A stretch of 64,000 nucleotides of DNA from Sipunculus nudus (Eukaryota; Annelida; Sipuncula; Golfingiida; Sipunculidae). A program made the position numbers and the translations under genes. Of this stretch, positions 23,700 to 35,190 are shown in pieces (positions within the stretch are counted from its first letter, which is position 1; every line of letters begins with the position of its first letter). The DNA lies in contig CM049316.1 of NCBI GenBank assembly GCA_026874595.1, positions 6,522,339 to 6,586,338 on the forward strand, given 5' to 3'. A model generated the notes under the pieces. It was not told the DNA's origin. It saw nothing but the letters and a program-made list of their open reading frames with translations, and did no database searches.

Positions 23700-24130
23700 A
23701 AGGCCCGTAATAAACAATAAGTTACTCATTGCCACCGCGATCTTATCACGATATACAGGAGTATTTTGAAAAGGTATGAAAGACCTGGTCATCTTTTTGA
23801 TACCCGTAACTAAAAACTGGCCACCCAGCCAAGGACATTTTGTGAAGTATAATGACATTAACCCGTCGATTTTATTACCCATTTGTTTAGAACTGAGAGG
23901 TAAAATTGCTTGCATAGACACGTATTGACACATATTTATATAGGCTAACCCATATTGTGGGTGACAGCACCAAATTGTCCATGCTCACATTGTCCTAATT
24001 AAACAGGTATAACATGTATTGTGAGTATCCGTGTAGCTGTTGTTTAAAAAAGCGAACTAATGGATGAACTCCGCTATTGCTGTACAACTCACAGATCAAT
24101 TGAATCTTTAGTAGTAGTTATGTGTGAACT
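23700..24130. other. No gene seen
   Basis: AT-rich sequence, no recognisable features. Confidence 0.4.
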
Positions 24131-24142
24131 ATTTAATTAAAA

Positions 24143-24225
24143 ATGGATCACCGGGCAAGGGAAGGATGTAACCTGGTGGACAAGGAGTTGGACTTCGGAG
24201 ATAAAGGTACCCGGTTCATTCCCCA
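24143..24225 (+). mobile_element. Degenerate tRNA-like SINE head
   Basis: GTAACCTGGTGGACAAGGAG resembles an A box and CCGGTTCATTCCC a B box (one invariant A is T). Spacing is tRNA-like. No tail or target duplication was identified, so this is a weak call. Confidence 0.35.
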
Positions 24226-24229
24226 CCAT

Positions 24230-25550
24230 TGCCTCAAAGAAAATGTAACTTTTATCCGTTTACATTACCATCTCAGAACTGTCCCCCGATTCTGTTCTAT
24301 TATTGTATCGGTTTTTCGTTCCTCACTTTACTGTTGTTCTGTGATCATCTGACATGTGCATTTTTTAAAACCTATGAATATTCCCTACAATTTGGCGTAT
24401 GTAAACTTTATGACTTCTCGTAACTGGTTGATATTTTATAAATTAAATAATATTGGTACACTAATTTACCTATGAATCGATAATTCTCAGGCATTTATGT
24501 TCAAAACATTCAATTTTCAACATATTGTGTTGTAAACATATACACCAAATTACGTACGTAAGGATCTATCTTTAACAGGAGTCGGTTTATAGGTAAAAAT
24601 TTGAAAAATAATGCATGCACATTTCTCAACCAAATATCCTATAAATTCATAATTTTGAAAGTAAATACCACAAATGAAATTATATAAATATTTTCAGGGT
24701 TTACCCATATTTTTACATGATGCATAAAGGCATACTTGATCGGTACATATATGTCGGAATAAATGAATTTTAGTCAAATACCTGAAATCTATTCAAATAT
24801 TTTAAAATCTAAATCAAAGCAACCGTTATCAGAAAACCAAAAGTTGTCATATAATAACATTCTTAGCTCTATAAACATTTTTTTTTGTTTTGATATTTGA
24901 CCACGAAATATGAATTCCGATCTTGGCCCAGAAAGACGTGGGAAAACTGGTTAAATTTATGAATATATGTATTCATGGGCCAATTTGAGTATTTATACTC
25001 ACATATGCAAATCTGTTCATATGACAGAGTTTACTAACATAAAGTTAATATACTTGCATGTGTATATATACTCACAGGAGTAAATGTGTGCCTGTGAATG
25101 GGGATTTAGACACCAAGAACGACCAATAACAGTATATAGTGAAAAGGTTCTGGTAACAGAAAAGTAGCATCTAAAAGTACTGCACAGATGGATTTGTGTA
25201 CACTGGAGAGACGTAGAAGTAGAAGGAGTGGGGGATTAATAGAAGTTATATGTTCTTATTAAATTGATTTTGGTGGAGGTGTTTAATCAGAAAAGTAGTA
25301 AAACCCGCATACCTGAAAACGCTTTTGCTTTTTGTCATTAGCTATTTAGATATCCCAGAAACAACCAAGTGCCCCTGCCCATTTTATTTATTATTAAACG
25401 TTAGCGAGTATAAGCAGCGTTCTATGTTAAGAACAAAGACTACACATGTATCAGCCCCAAATAGGAGACATTATAGGAAACTCAGGACAAAAGAACTATC
25501 AGAACTACAAGAAATACAAGTAGGGCTAGGACAAAGCTCAAGATCTTAGC
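24230..25550. other. No gene seen
   Basis: AT-rich sequence with short palindromic words (for example around 24955-25080), but no coding, RNA or transposon features I can support. Confidence 0.4.
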
Positions 25551-25554
25551 CATT

Positions 25555-26230
25555 CACATACCCCAGCAGTCTTAGGTAACCCCGCAACCAGTTGGATACC
25601 CCATCAGTACGTCAAATGCCCTAGCTTGAGGTCAGATACCGCAGCAGCACATCAGATACAACAGCAGGATGTCAGATACCCCATTAGGACGTCGGATACT
25701 CCGCCAGGACGTAAGATAACCCAGTAGAACATAATATACCCCAGCAGCCATTTATATACCCCACTAGCCAGGCAGATACGCCATCAGGACGTCAGATACC
25801 CCAGTAGCCAGTCAGATACCCCAACGGGACGTCAGATACCACAGCAAAACATCAAATAACTTAGCAGGACATCAAAAACCCTAGCAGCCATTCTGATACC
25901 CCAGTAGCAGGTCAGATACCCCATTAGGACGCAAGATACCCCAGTAGCCAGTCAGATACCCCATCAGGACGTCAGATACCGTATCAGGAGGTCAGATACC
26001 TAAACAGCCAGCCAGATTCAGTTCAGCAGCCAGTAACAGAACCAACAGCCGGTCAAATAATAAAGCAGCCATTAAGACCCCCTGGGAGTCATTCAGGTAC
26101 CTAAGCAACCAGAGAAATACCTAAGCAGTCAGTGAAATACCCAAACAGCAACTAAAATATCAAAGCCAACAGTAAAATATCCAAGCCATCAGTAAGATAC
26201 CTAAGCAGCTAGTCTGATATTTGAATCCAA
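25555..26230 (+). repeat. 20-bp minisatellite with two alternating unit types
   Basis: About 30 units of GTCAGATACCCCAGTAGCCA. Many units end in GCCA and others in GGAC, the latter creating GACGTC at the junction. Units are most regular at 25780-26000 and decay toward both ends. The 20-bp period is not a multiple of three, so it does not encode a protein repeat. Confidence 0.9.
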
Positions 26231-26234
26231 TGGC

Positions 26235-26935
26235 ATGAGCGTTTCCCTGAATTTGGGGTCCTTCAGCGTGGTTACTCTACCTGCATCAAAGGGGAACAAG
26301 ATCAGCCTAAGGGTTGAGAGAACGAAAAGAATAATTATTATATTTGACTGAGTGGCCCATGGGGTTAAGTAACATGTTGTTACAACATAAAGCTTCTCAA
26401 ATATATACCTGTATGAACCAGTCCATGTCAATCAGACAGTCTTACCTGATGAGTGCACGAAACTACGTAGTAGTAAAAATGTCTGAAAAACTTGATTCCA
26501 CTATATTTGTCTATTTATGCAGCGAACATGAAACCAGTAACCACGACCAGTATGCTTTACCATGAGAATATATGAATGCACCTTTATAAAGGACAACATC
26601 TTTAGCTGTAACAATAAAAAAAATTCAGAACGGGTGAGAGAGAGACAGAGAAAATTAGTGAAAAAAATGAATCTAAAAAAAGCTGGACAAGTCAATAATT
26701 GTGATAAAACACAAATAAAACATATAAATTGCATGAATTATAGTCCCCTCCCCATGTAACATGCCCCTGTATATACCCTTATGATTATACTGACGACTTA
26801 ACTGAAACTACCACAACTGCTACGATGACGACTACTACCAATGACTTAGTATCATTACTTATTTCCTGTCAGTGCCTGAACCTATTCATTTACTCCTAGC
26901 AGGGGATCTTCATGGGAACACACAGACACACGCAC
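26235..26935. other. No gene seen
   Basis: AT-rich sequence with scattered short open frames on both strands, none recognisable. Confidence 0.4.
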
Positions 26936-26938
26936 CCC

Positions 26939-26940
<2 letters not shown>

Positions 26941-26983
<43 letters not shown>

Positions 26984-26999
26984 TATATATATATATATA
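26941..26999. repeat. (TA)n microsatellite
   Basis: Interrupted TA array preceded by an ACAC-rich and poly-C edge. Confidence 0.95.
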
Positions 27000-27429
27000 T
27001 TTGTCTGACCCATTTCAAATATTAACTTAATCACATTTGAAATATATTAAAATCAATATAAGGTTTTAGAAAATAAGAAATTATGATTCCAGTATAAGTT
27101 CATTCTTAAGCACGATTAGATAAAATATTTCATACTAAACTCATAAATGAACCAAAGTCTATAGTTTTAATAATTAATAATGAATATATTTCATTTGCAA
27201 TTTATAAACATAACCCCCCCCCCCCCCATATTTACGCCCCAGGAAACGCCAACAAATGCCACCACTCAACGTTGTAGCAAGCCTGAGCCTGGAAACTACC
27301 TGTAGAAGTAATTGGAAGATACAGTGACCGAACATGGTGCTTCTGTTTAGATCATGCAGGGTAATCAGTATGATACAGTGCTCAGGGAGGACAGGATGGC
27401 TATCTTACATGAGCTGAATAGAGGGTTTT

Positions 27430-27790
27430 ACCTTGATTGATGAAGCCCAAACTAAGACTGACATGCAGTATTCCTCCAAGTTCAGGCCCGATGCTGAAGT
27501 TTCCCGTTGACTTCCGCCAGTTACTTCCTGCAAAACCTGGTTCTCACCCCTAGGGATGTGAATAAAGCCATAAAGGAGAAATCATCAGTTGCAGAGATAG
27601 TTATTGCTCCAGATGATTATGGCTGGAAAGAGAGTGTATCTGGAGCTTGTCTGCAGGTGAAGTCCAAGTGATACCTTGGCTCTCCTAATGAGGCGCGGTG
27701 TACAGGTTAAGAGGAGAAACTATACAAGAACCGGAGACACCTAGTGAAGACTCAGAAGGGTGCTTGAAGACGTCAGTCCCACAATATCAA
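27430..27790 (+). pseudogene. Possible Gypsy-type integrase C-terminal remnant
   Basis: The translation near 27712-27755 gives EKLYKNRRHLVKTQ, similar to the YRRNRRHLRKT tail that ends many Ty3/Gypsy integrases. Upstream frames give only scattered fragments with stops. No LTR was recognised beside it. The call rests on one short motif. Confidence 0.3.
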
Positions 27791-27867
27791 GCGTACGCAA
27801 ACTATAATACCACCGAAAGAAAGCCACCAGTGATTCCCTCAGGATGCACTTAGTCAACCGGCTTCTG

Positions 27868-28025
27868 TGGCTAAGGGGTAAAGCACAGGACTAAGAGCGA
27901 GTAGTTCGAATCTCAGCCGAGGCGGCCGGCCACCACCCAGGGTGAGCACATTGCAGACCAATTGGGAAGGCCATGGCCAAGACCAAGATATAAAATGAGA
28001 GGAAGCGTATGATATTGCCTAATTC
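27868..28025 (+). mobile_element. tRNA-derived SINE, family 2 (5' part)
   Basis: A-box-like TGGCTAAGGGGTAAAG at 27868 and B-box AGTTCGAATCTC at 27903, followed by CAGCCGAGGCGGCCGGCC and a body ending in GAGAGGAAGCGTATG. The CAGCCGAGGCGG and ACCCAG.GTGAGC blocks recur at 35720-35770, and the GAGGAAGCGTGCGATA-like block at 31640, defining a family with three copies in this window. Confidence 0.7.
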
Positions 28026-28510
28026 ATATTTATACTTCTAAAACTACAACAACTACAAATACTAGTGCTACTACTCCTTCTAATACAATGACTCTGACTA
28101 ATATTATCCCGTGTGACTGGTGTCTACAATTAGTTAATAACATGTATTTAATTATAATTTGTCGCTTAACGTCTCAATATGCCTGTTTTATTGTCTGGCA
28201 TTTAGTGTATTAATAACTCATTACCAACAGTAGGGTTGCCTTCAATAAAAAAAAGTAAAAAAAAGATACCCGTAGTCTGAGAAGTTCCTATATTTGATAA
28301 AGCATCGTTAATGTTTAATTAACATTTATACCTCTAAAACTAAAACAACTACAACTAATTGTACTAATACTACTTTTAATACAACAGCTCTGACTAATAT
28401 TATCCCTAGTGACTAGTGTCTGCCATTTGTGAAAAACATGTATTTAATCATATTTGGTGGCTTAACTTCTCAATATGCCTGCTTTATTGTCTGACATTGA
28501 TGCATTACCA
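28024..28510 (+). repeat. Direct duplication of ~195 bp, ~294 bp apart
   Basis: Segment 28024-28220 and segment 28318-28510 share CTCTGACTAATATTATCCC, AACATGTATTTAATTATA-like and TCTCAATATGCCTG words in the same order. The copies differ by scattered substitutions and short indels. Confidence 0.8.
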
Positions 28511-28519
28511 TAAGTATTT

Positions 28520-30030
28520 CCATTAAGTTGAAGATGCGCACATTAGTGTATTGTGATACTTTATCTTGTGTCTCTTTTAATAGATTTCATGAGATGTCTG
28601 AATTTTGACCCTCAAATGACGCGACACTTCTTGACGTATTAAAAAAAACAGCCGCAAACTATATCCCTGGCTCCGTGGGTATTTCACATTGCTGCTTGAG
28701 TATTTCACTGGCCACCAGTGTTTTACCCTAGCTGCTTTTGTACGCTTCATATCATTTGCTTGGATTAAGTAGCAGTCACACAGTCATGGATCAACCAAAT
28801 TGACACCATTCGGCTGGTAGATGGACTGATGTTTTCCCTGTCGAAAGAAGGTTAATTGCAGGATATTTATTTTCTTCTAGAGTTAACTGGCCGCTCTTTC
28901 CGAATAGTTTCCGGTCAAATGTCCGGATACACAGGCAAATGGACCGATCAATGATGTTAGTTTGGCCAAGGTCAGATGTCAGATATAGTAGTTGTCACGG
29001 TATCCCTGGGGTCTGCCTAGGGCATTTCACGGCCTCATATTTGTCTGGAGAGTCATCCGTGAATGTCTTTCCTTGACCGTTATTGCAAAGTGCTTGGATT
29101 ACCTTGAGTTGACATTAATGTGACCTCAGTTCATTGGATTTGCTTTCTTCATTCTAGGTGAATACGTATCTACCCGGTGTATTAATACCTGATGTCTGCA
29201 ATCAACATGCGATCGCAAGGGTAAAATACCACCGTCACCGCACCCCACTTAACAATTACAAATAGTTCAAAACTCCCGAATGTATTTCCTGACTGTACAA
29301 GAACGAATCACTCGAGGTGACACCAAGGAGTTCCCAGGATTTAGGCCGGATGTCCCCGCCATCCTACTCCTCAGTCCGACTTAACGTGCATGACAAGAAC
29401 TTTTGTGCGACATACGAAAGCCAACAAATATCTTTCCTTTGTATTAATGTTAAAATACTCTATATTAAAATACTCTTATATTAATTATAAAAAAAATATT
29501 GTCCATAAACGTACATGTATAACGAAGTCTCGATAACATGTAGAAAATCATTGTATTTTATGAGATCGTCGAAGTAAACGTTCTGAGAAAATTAAAACTT
29601 GAACAGAAATATGAAGGCTAAAGTGACTGTTTATACACCGTATTGATATTATTTTCTTTTTTCTTTTTCCTTTTCTCTCTTCTTTCTTCCTCTTTGGTAA
29701 TTAATTTTACTTTGCCTGAGTCCTTCTGTAGTTAATTATACCAGAAAAGCAGTCCTCTCTGGCTATGTTATTGTTTCCTTAAATGTAAAATTACTACTTC
29801 TTAAGACAGTTCCTGTATTTCTTGACACATTTGACAATATTTAAATGATTCTGACTTACAGAAAGTTTGATAATATCCACTATGGAGATTAAGAATCTCG
29901 ACCAATGTGTCTGTCGTATTTGCCACTCGTGTTTTTGCGCTTTGACAGGACAGTACGGGTATCACATCTTCCTCTTATTATACATGTAAAGATATTGAAC
30001 ATTATGAAAGCATTGCCAATGCACAAACTC
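28520..30030. other. No gene seen
   Basis: Nothing recognised apart from a pyrimidine-rich TTCTTTTTCC tract at 29648-29695. Confidence 0.4.
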
Positions 30031-30032
30031 AC

Positions 30033-30033
<1 letters not shown>

Positions 30034-30086
<53 letters not shown>
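30034..30086. repeat. (TA)n microsatellite
   Basis: Pure TA tract. The apparent small proteins on both strands here are TA-repeat translations. Confidence 0.95.
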
Positions 30087-30089
<3 letters not shown>

Positions 30090-31025
30090 TTTTTGTTTGC
30101 AATAACAATGTGTAACATGAAATATGATCCCATGCACCGAAAAACGAAAGCGCAGTTACATAATTTGTCGCAAGGTGGTAGTACCTATTTCTGGCGTTGC
30201 GAAACAGCACGAGCTTTTTTACAGCTCTCTCACTCTCAGCCGGAGCCGGAGCATTTTTGAAGTCCTTATATACAACTTAAACGACTAGGCCTTTCTAGTA
30301 GTAGTCAGTTTCACATAACCTTGATCTTTTATTTTTTTTATTTTGGAACTGTTTCCACCTATTTGAGTGTTTATATTCAAACAGGGATATGAAAATGCTA
30401 CATTAGGTAACTCAGTATATTATGCATATCGAAATTATTGCTTCAAAGCCACTTTAGAAAAAATGATGCAGTTAAAAGTATGTATGTTTTCAAATTAAGT
30501 GCAATTGTCGGATTTTTAGTTGTACGACAAAAATTCTCTCCAGTGGCAGCAGTTTGGAGATCGTTCCACTAACGCATGTCTTAAACCTACAGTATATTTT
30601 CAATATATATTGATATATTTGTGAAACATATTTTATTCGGTTAGGCATGCTTATTATTTTGACTCTTGCCTGAGATATGCATTCGAAAATTTGTTCATTG
30701 CTCACAGATCCATTGAATAGTTCTAGACAGTACCAAATATTATTTTGCCGTAAGAGCCATCAGTATTCTTGTTTTTTTCAGTACTTAATAATTATTACAC
30801 CTAATAACCTAGTTATCTTCAGCTATGAGCTCTTTTTGGCAGAAACGTGAATTATGTATAGAAAAACCACTTAGTCAGCTAGAGTGCTCTCGGACAGTTC
30901 TTTTAGCTTTTTGCAAAACAGACTATGGCTGAAATGGTTGTTTTCTTTTAAAGATATTTCTCAGTAACTATATGTGTGAGGTGTTCAATATTTGTCACAA
31001 ATAAAGATGACTATCATTTATATAT
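30090..31025. other. No gene seen
   Basis: AT-rich sequence without recognisable features. Confidence 0.4.
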
Positions 31026-31080
31026 AGTTCTATGAGGCCCCTAAAGTGACATACGTGATATTTTTTTTCTGGGTAAATAT

Positions 31081-31226
31081 CGCGTTCCCTCACGATCTTT
31101 TCGCGTTCCCTCACGATCTTTTCGCGTTCCCTCGCGATCTGATCGCGTTCCCTCGCGAACTTTCGCGTTCCCTCGCGATCTTATCGCGTTCCCTCATGAT
31201 CTTTTCGCGTTCCCTCGCGATCTTAC
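31081..31226 (+). repeat. CpG-rich 21-bp iteron array, left arm
   Basis: Seven head-to-tail units of CGCGTTCCCTCGCGATCTT plus two bases (one unit is 20 bp). Each unit carries up to three CpG dinucleotides and a TCGCGA palindrome in an otherwise CpG-poor window. Position inside the inverted arm suggests subterminal transposase-binding iterons; that role is inference. Confidence 0.95.
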
Positions 31227-31455
31227 AAATGATCACTAGGCTGGTTCCCTGCTCCCCTATATCTAGCATACAGCATCTAGCATACAAAAAATTGGACGCG
31301 GGAACCAGTACAACAGTTATCTGTGTCTCGTTCTGTGTCTTTAACACCACCATGCTCCACCTCTTAGATATACACTCGATGTCAGGTTAACAAAGCGATA
31401 CTTGAATAAGAGAGTTTAGACGTTTTGCCATGTTTCTGATATATGTTATCTATTC
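31227..31455 (+). repeat. Left inverted-arm body
   Basis: Reverse complement of 34966-35190. Shared words include TGATCACTAGGCTGGTT, TGTCTTTAACACCACCATG and AACAAAGCGATACTTGAATA. Small differences include an extra CATACAGCATCTAG block on this side. Confidence 0.9.
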
Positions 31456-31504
31456 CCGAGGAATAGATCGCGTAATATCTCTCTGAAGATGGTGTAAGAG
31501 ACTT

Positions 31505-31745
31505 AAATAGATTTAACTGGAAGATCGTGCTCGCCGGCCCTGCTTCGAGGGTTCGACCCAGCAATTTGATAGATTACGCACCCAGGGCTCGCAAGTGCAG
31601 TGGTCACCGGGCCTGGTTACCGCCAGGAAAAAAATCAGAGGAAGCGTGCGATAATGCCGTGTCACGTAATCCGAAAGCGGAATGGAATTCTGCAGATGTT
31701 AATATTAAAATATTGAAATTAGTGGCGGTTATTTCCACCAAAAAA
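31505..31745 (+). mobile_element. SINE family 2 fragment (3' part)
   Basis: Shares AACTGGAAGATCGTGC, CCTGGTTACCGCC and GAGGAAGCGTGCGATAA-like blocks with 35700-35990 and 27990-28025, and ends in an A-rich TTTAATAAAAG tail. It lies just inside the left arm of the composite element. Confidence 0.65.
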
Positions 31746-31759
31746 AAATCTTTAATAAA

Positions 31760-32590
31760 AGAGTAATTGTAATCCTCGAAAGGAGGCACAACAATCCAGG
31801 AAAATGTCCACCTGGCTCGTACTAATTAAAAGTCAAGAAACAGGGCCCGAACATCTAAATAAGCAGTTTTTATTCTCATTCTCTAATGGTCCTCCCAGGG
31901 CACACTTGTGGTTTTGTATTCACTGATGTGGGGTCGGCAAATAAGTTAAATATTTCTGTTTCTTAATGGAGAACCACATTTACAAAAATACATTAATGAG
32001 ACAAGGTGGGTATAAAAATGATCCAGGGTAAAATAACCCTCTGGACACTGGAATATCTGCATACAAGTGTTTAGTATCAGAAAAAGAAGAACAGATGTGG
32101 CCTAAGGCCTTTTGTAGAAGTACAAAAATAATTATGGGACTGTTACAACTGATAATGTAAAACCAACTGATAACGTAATAAATAAATGACCGATAACGTA
32201 TCACTAACCAATAATGTAATGCGAAATCAAACGATAATGTAACATATTTCCCTAGCCGTTAACGTAAAACAGAATTAATTTGTAAAGTAAAAACATTTCA
32301 GTGATCCTGACCAAACCAAATTGGACCTTCCACATGCTTCTTGGACAATACATGCATTTTTTTAGCTCAGTTGACCATAGCATCAGAGCATTTGTGATCA
32401 CCCCTTGTCCCCTTGTATTATGATTATATAGCATCAACTTAGGACATCAAAAGTTCAGAACATTTCAGAATGATAAATTCAAAAAAGTGGGGGATCCAGA
32501 AATTTCAGATTTTAGGCTGGGGGGGGGGTCAATACTGGGTATGATTAAAAATAAAGTTCTTAAATTTCGCATTTATGTTTTTGTTTTGTG
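31760..32590. other. Spacer of composite element, nothing recognised
   Basis: AT-rich sequence with a short ACTGATAACGTAAT-like phrase repeated several times at 32150-32270 and a poly-G hAT-like scrap (GGGGGATCCAGAAATTTCAG) near 32488. No gene. Confidence 0.4.
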
Positions 32591-32591
32591 T

Positions 32592-32596
<5 letters not shown>

Positions 32597-32643
<47 letters not shown>
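32597..32643. repeat. (TA)n microsatellite
   Basis: Pure TA tract. Confidence 0.95.
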
Positions 32644-32647
<4 letters not shown>

Positions 32648-32886
32648 GTCGCGCGCCATCTTCCGATCTTAAGAAGGACCGACCCAATATCCGATCATGA
32701 TCTGCCGATGAATTTCTACAGCTTTGAATTAAAAGAAAGAAAAAAAAGATGAAATAAATAATAGTTTCTCATCTACGAGTATTATAATTTGTATATTTTA
32801 TGGTATTATGTGTGGAAAGTAGCTGATGGGCGGAAAGGTATAAACCTGCAAAGGTTCTATACCTTGTACAATGATTTTTATTTTTA

Positions 32887-34584
32887 TGCCCCCGCCACAA
32901 AGTGGCCGGGGCATATAGTTTTACCCATGTCCGTCATTCCGTCATTCCGTCATTCCAAAATCAAACAGTTGTACGGACTTTTTCGCAATGCCTGCAGATA
33001 TTGGCCTGATTTTTGGTGTGGGCAGATAATGACCAGTTACAGATCGAGTTCGCGTTTCGTCCTGGTTGACCTACTTTTGACCGTTTTACGGCTCCTAAAC
33101 TTGGAAAATTTCATGAAAAATAGAAATTTTCATGACAAATACACATGTACGGACTTTTTTTCGCAATGCCTGCAGATATTGGCCTGATTTTTTGTGTGTG
33201 GGCAGATAATGACCAGTTACAGATCGAGTTCGCGTTTCGTCCCGGTTGACCTACTTTTGACCGTTTTACGGCTCCTTAACTTGGAAAATTTCATGAAAAA
33301 TAGAAATTTTCATGACAAATACACATGTACGGACTTTTTATCGCAATGCCTGCAGATATTGGCCTGATTTTTGGTGTGTGGGCAGATAATGACCAGTTAC
33401 AGATCGAGTTTGCGTTTCGTCCCGGTTGACCTACTTTTGACCGTTTTACGGCTCCTAAACTTAGAAAAATTCATGAAAAATAGAAATTTTCATGACAAAT
33501 ACACATGTACAGCCGTTTTTAGCCCTAAGCTCATAGGCTGATGGGCTATTGTCGTCACCCAAGCTGTCCGTCTGTCCGTCCGTCCATCTGTCTGTCCGGT
33601 GTCTGTCCGTCCGTCCGTTCCGCGTCTGTTAACTTTTACCTTGTGAGCGGGATATCTCTAAAAGGATTCACCGTTGGAATTTTATTTCATCAGTGAAGAT
33701 GTATATTGATAAAATCTCGGTCAAGTTCGAAGATGGATGACCTTGACTCATTTTTCTACATTTTAGAGCTGATTATAGAAAAACACTCAGAAGTTTATAT
33801 CTCAGGAACCATTGAGTGGATTTTCACAAAACTTACTATGATCATTGGGACTGATGGTCTGTATGTGCTGCACAATTTTGGTGGCGCCACCTGCAATTCT
33901 GATTTCTTAATGAAATTTTATCGGGTTTTTCCAATTTTGGCCTTTTGTGCAGGATATCTCCAAAGGTATTCAACACAGGAACTTCATTTCTTCAGTGCTA
34001 TTGCATTATATTTACAAAATCTTGGTCAAGTTCAAAGATGGGTGATCTTGACCTACTTTTCAAGGTCACAGAGCTTAGTATAGAAAAAAACTTAGGAGCT
34101 TATTTCTCAGGAAGCATTTGGTGGATTGTTATGAAACATGGTATATACATCTCCAATTTAAATTTATAAATGATTATCAACTTTTGCTAATATTCTAGTT
34201 TCGCAATGCAATGCTTACAGATACTGGCCTAATGTTTGGTCTGTGGGCGCATAATGACCACTTACAGATCGAGTTTGCGTTTCGTCCCAGTTAACCTATT
34301 TTTCACCATATGACAGATCCTGAACATAGAAAATTTCATGAAAGACAGCAATTTTCATGAAAAATGCACATATATGGACTTTTTTTCACAATGCCTGCAG
34401 ATACTGGCCTGATTTTTTGTGTGTTGCTTGATAATGACCCTTTACAGATCGAGTTTGCATTTTGCCCTTGTTGACCTACTTTTGACCATACAACACCTCC
34501 TGAACTTAAAACATTTTACAAAATTTAACAAATGTTTCTAACTTGCCCCAGGCGGGGGCATTCGTGTCGTTCCGACACGTCTAG
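32887..34584 (+). mobile_element. Pearl/HINE-like non-autonomous Helitron (Helentron type)
   Basis: Begins TGCCCCCGCC and near the right end carries the exact reverse complement GGCGGGGGCA (34551-34560). This is followed by a 3' hairpin, CGTGTCG (34563-34569) pairing with CGACACG (34573-34579) around a 3-base loop, then CTAG (34581-34584) and TT. A 3' hairpin just before a CTRR terminus is the Helitron signature. The body contains five ~180-bp tandem units (CGCAATGCCTGCAGATATTG at 32984, 33162 and 33342, and diverged copies at 34202 and 34387). Central tandem repeats of this size with conserved ends are described for the bivalve pearl family. No Rep/helicase, so non-autonomous. Confidence 0.75.
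33510..34198 (+). mobile_element. Element nested inside the pearl-like tandem array
   Basis: The ~180-bp repeat is interrupted after unit 3 at ACACATGTAC (about 33510). It resumes at CGCAATGC (34202) after a 690-bp insert with a different body: TAGCCCTAAGCTCATAGGC, a GTCCGTCC-rich tract (33565-33620), two related ~300-bp sub-blocks (CTCGGTCAAGTTCGAAGATG and CTTGGTCAAGTTCAAAGATG), and a final ATATTCTAG. The CTAG end again resembles a Helitron-type terminus, but no hairpin is evident. The long frame at 33706-34083 is not protein-like. Confidence 0.6.
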
Positions 34585-34589
34585 TTATT

Positions 34590-34965
34590 TTTTAAATAAA
34601 TTTAAATAAATTTAAATATGTGTATATTTTTTGTATTTTTTGTCTTATTTTATAGATAACAAATGTGTATAAAATATTACGAATATAAGTAAATGAACAT
34701 AGGGAGATGGGCATGTGCAAAGTTGATATTGTTGATTGGTAATTTGGCCTGACCCATCTTAAAATGGGTCTGAACCAATAACTGACGTGAAAAATATTAT
34801 CAATTTCAGTTTATTACATCGAGATATAAGCCTGTTGCAGGTTGAAATTGTTGATCCGTTGTTGGGCTCACTGCTAATAAACAAAGAGATAGAAACGAAT
34901 AATTTGATAATTTCATTGCTAAAAAATAAAAATAGGTCTGCAAAAAAAATTTTAAATGAATAAAT
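34590..34965. other. Spacer of composite element, nothing recognised
   Basis: AT-rich sequence with a short inverted repeat CCATCTTAAAATGGG near 34754. No gene. Confidence 0.4.
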
Positions 34966-35190
34966 GGGAAATAGATAACATATATCAGAAACATGGCAAA
35001 AAGTCTAATCTCTCTTATTCAAGTATCGCTTTGTTAACCTGACATCGTGTGTATATCTAAGAGGTGGAGCATGGTGGTGTTAAAGACACAGAACGAGACA
35101 CAGATACTGGTTTCCGCGTCCAATTTTTTGTATGCTGGATGTTGTATGCTAGGAAAAGGGGAGCAGGAAACCAGCCTAGTGATCATTTGT
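34966..35190 (-). repeat. Right inverted-arm body
   Basis: Reverse complement of 31227-31455 with scattered differences. This is the innermost part of the right arm. Confidence 0.9.

Noticed and set aside
25555-26230. A CRISPR-like array
   Set aside because: Units are contiguous degenerate 20-mers with no unique spacers, in an animal-type genome. It is a minisatellite.
32789-34169. Plus-strand ORFs of 132, 125 and 74 codons
   Set aside because: They translate the pearl-like 180-bp units and the nested insert. Frame conservation between units is not maintained.
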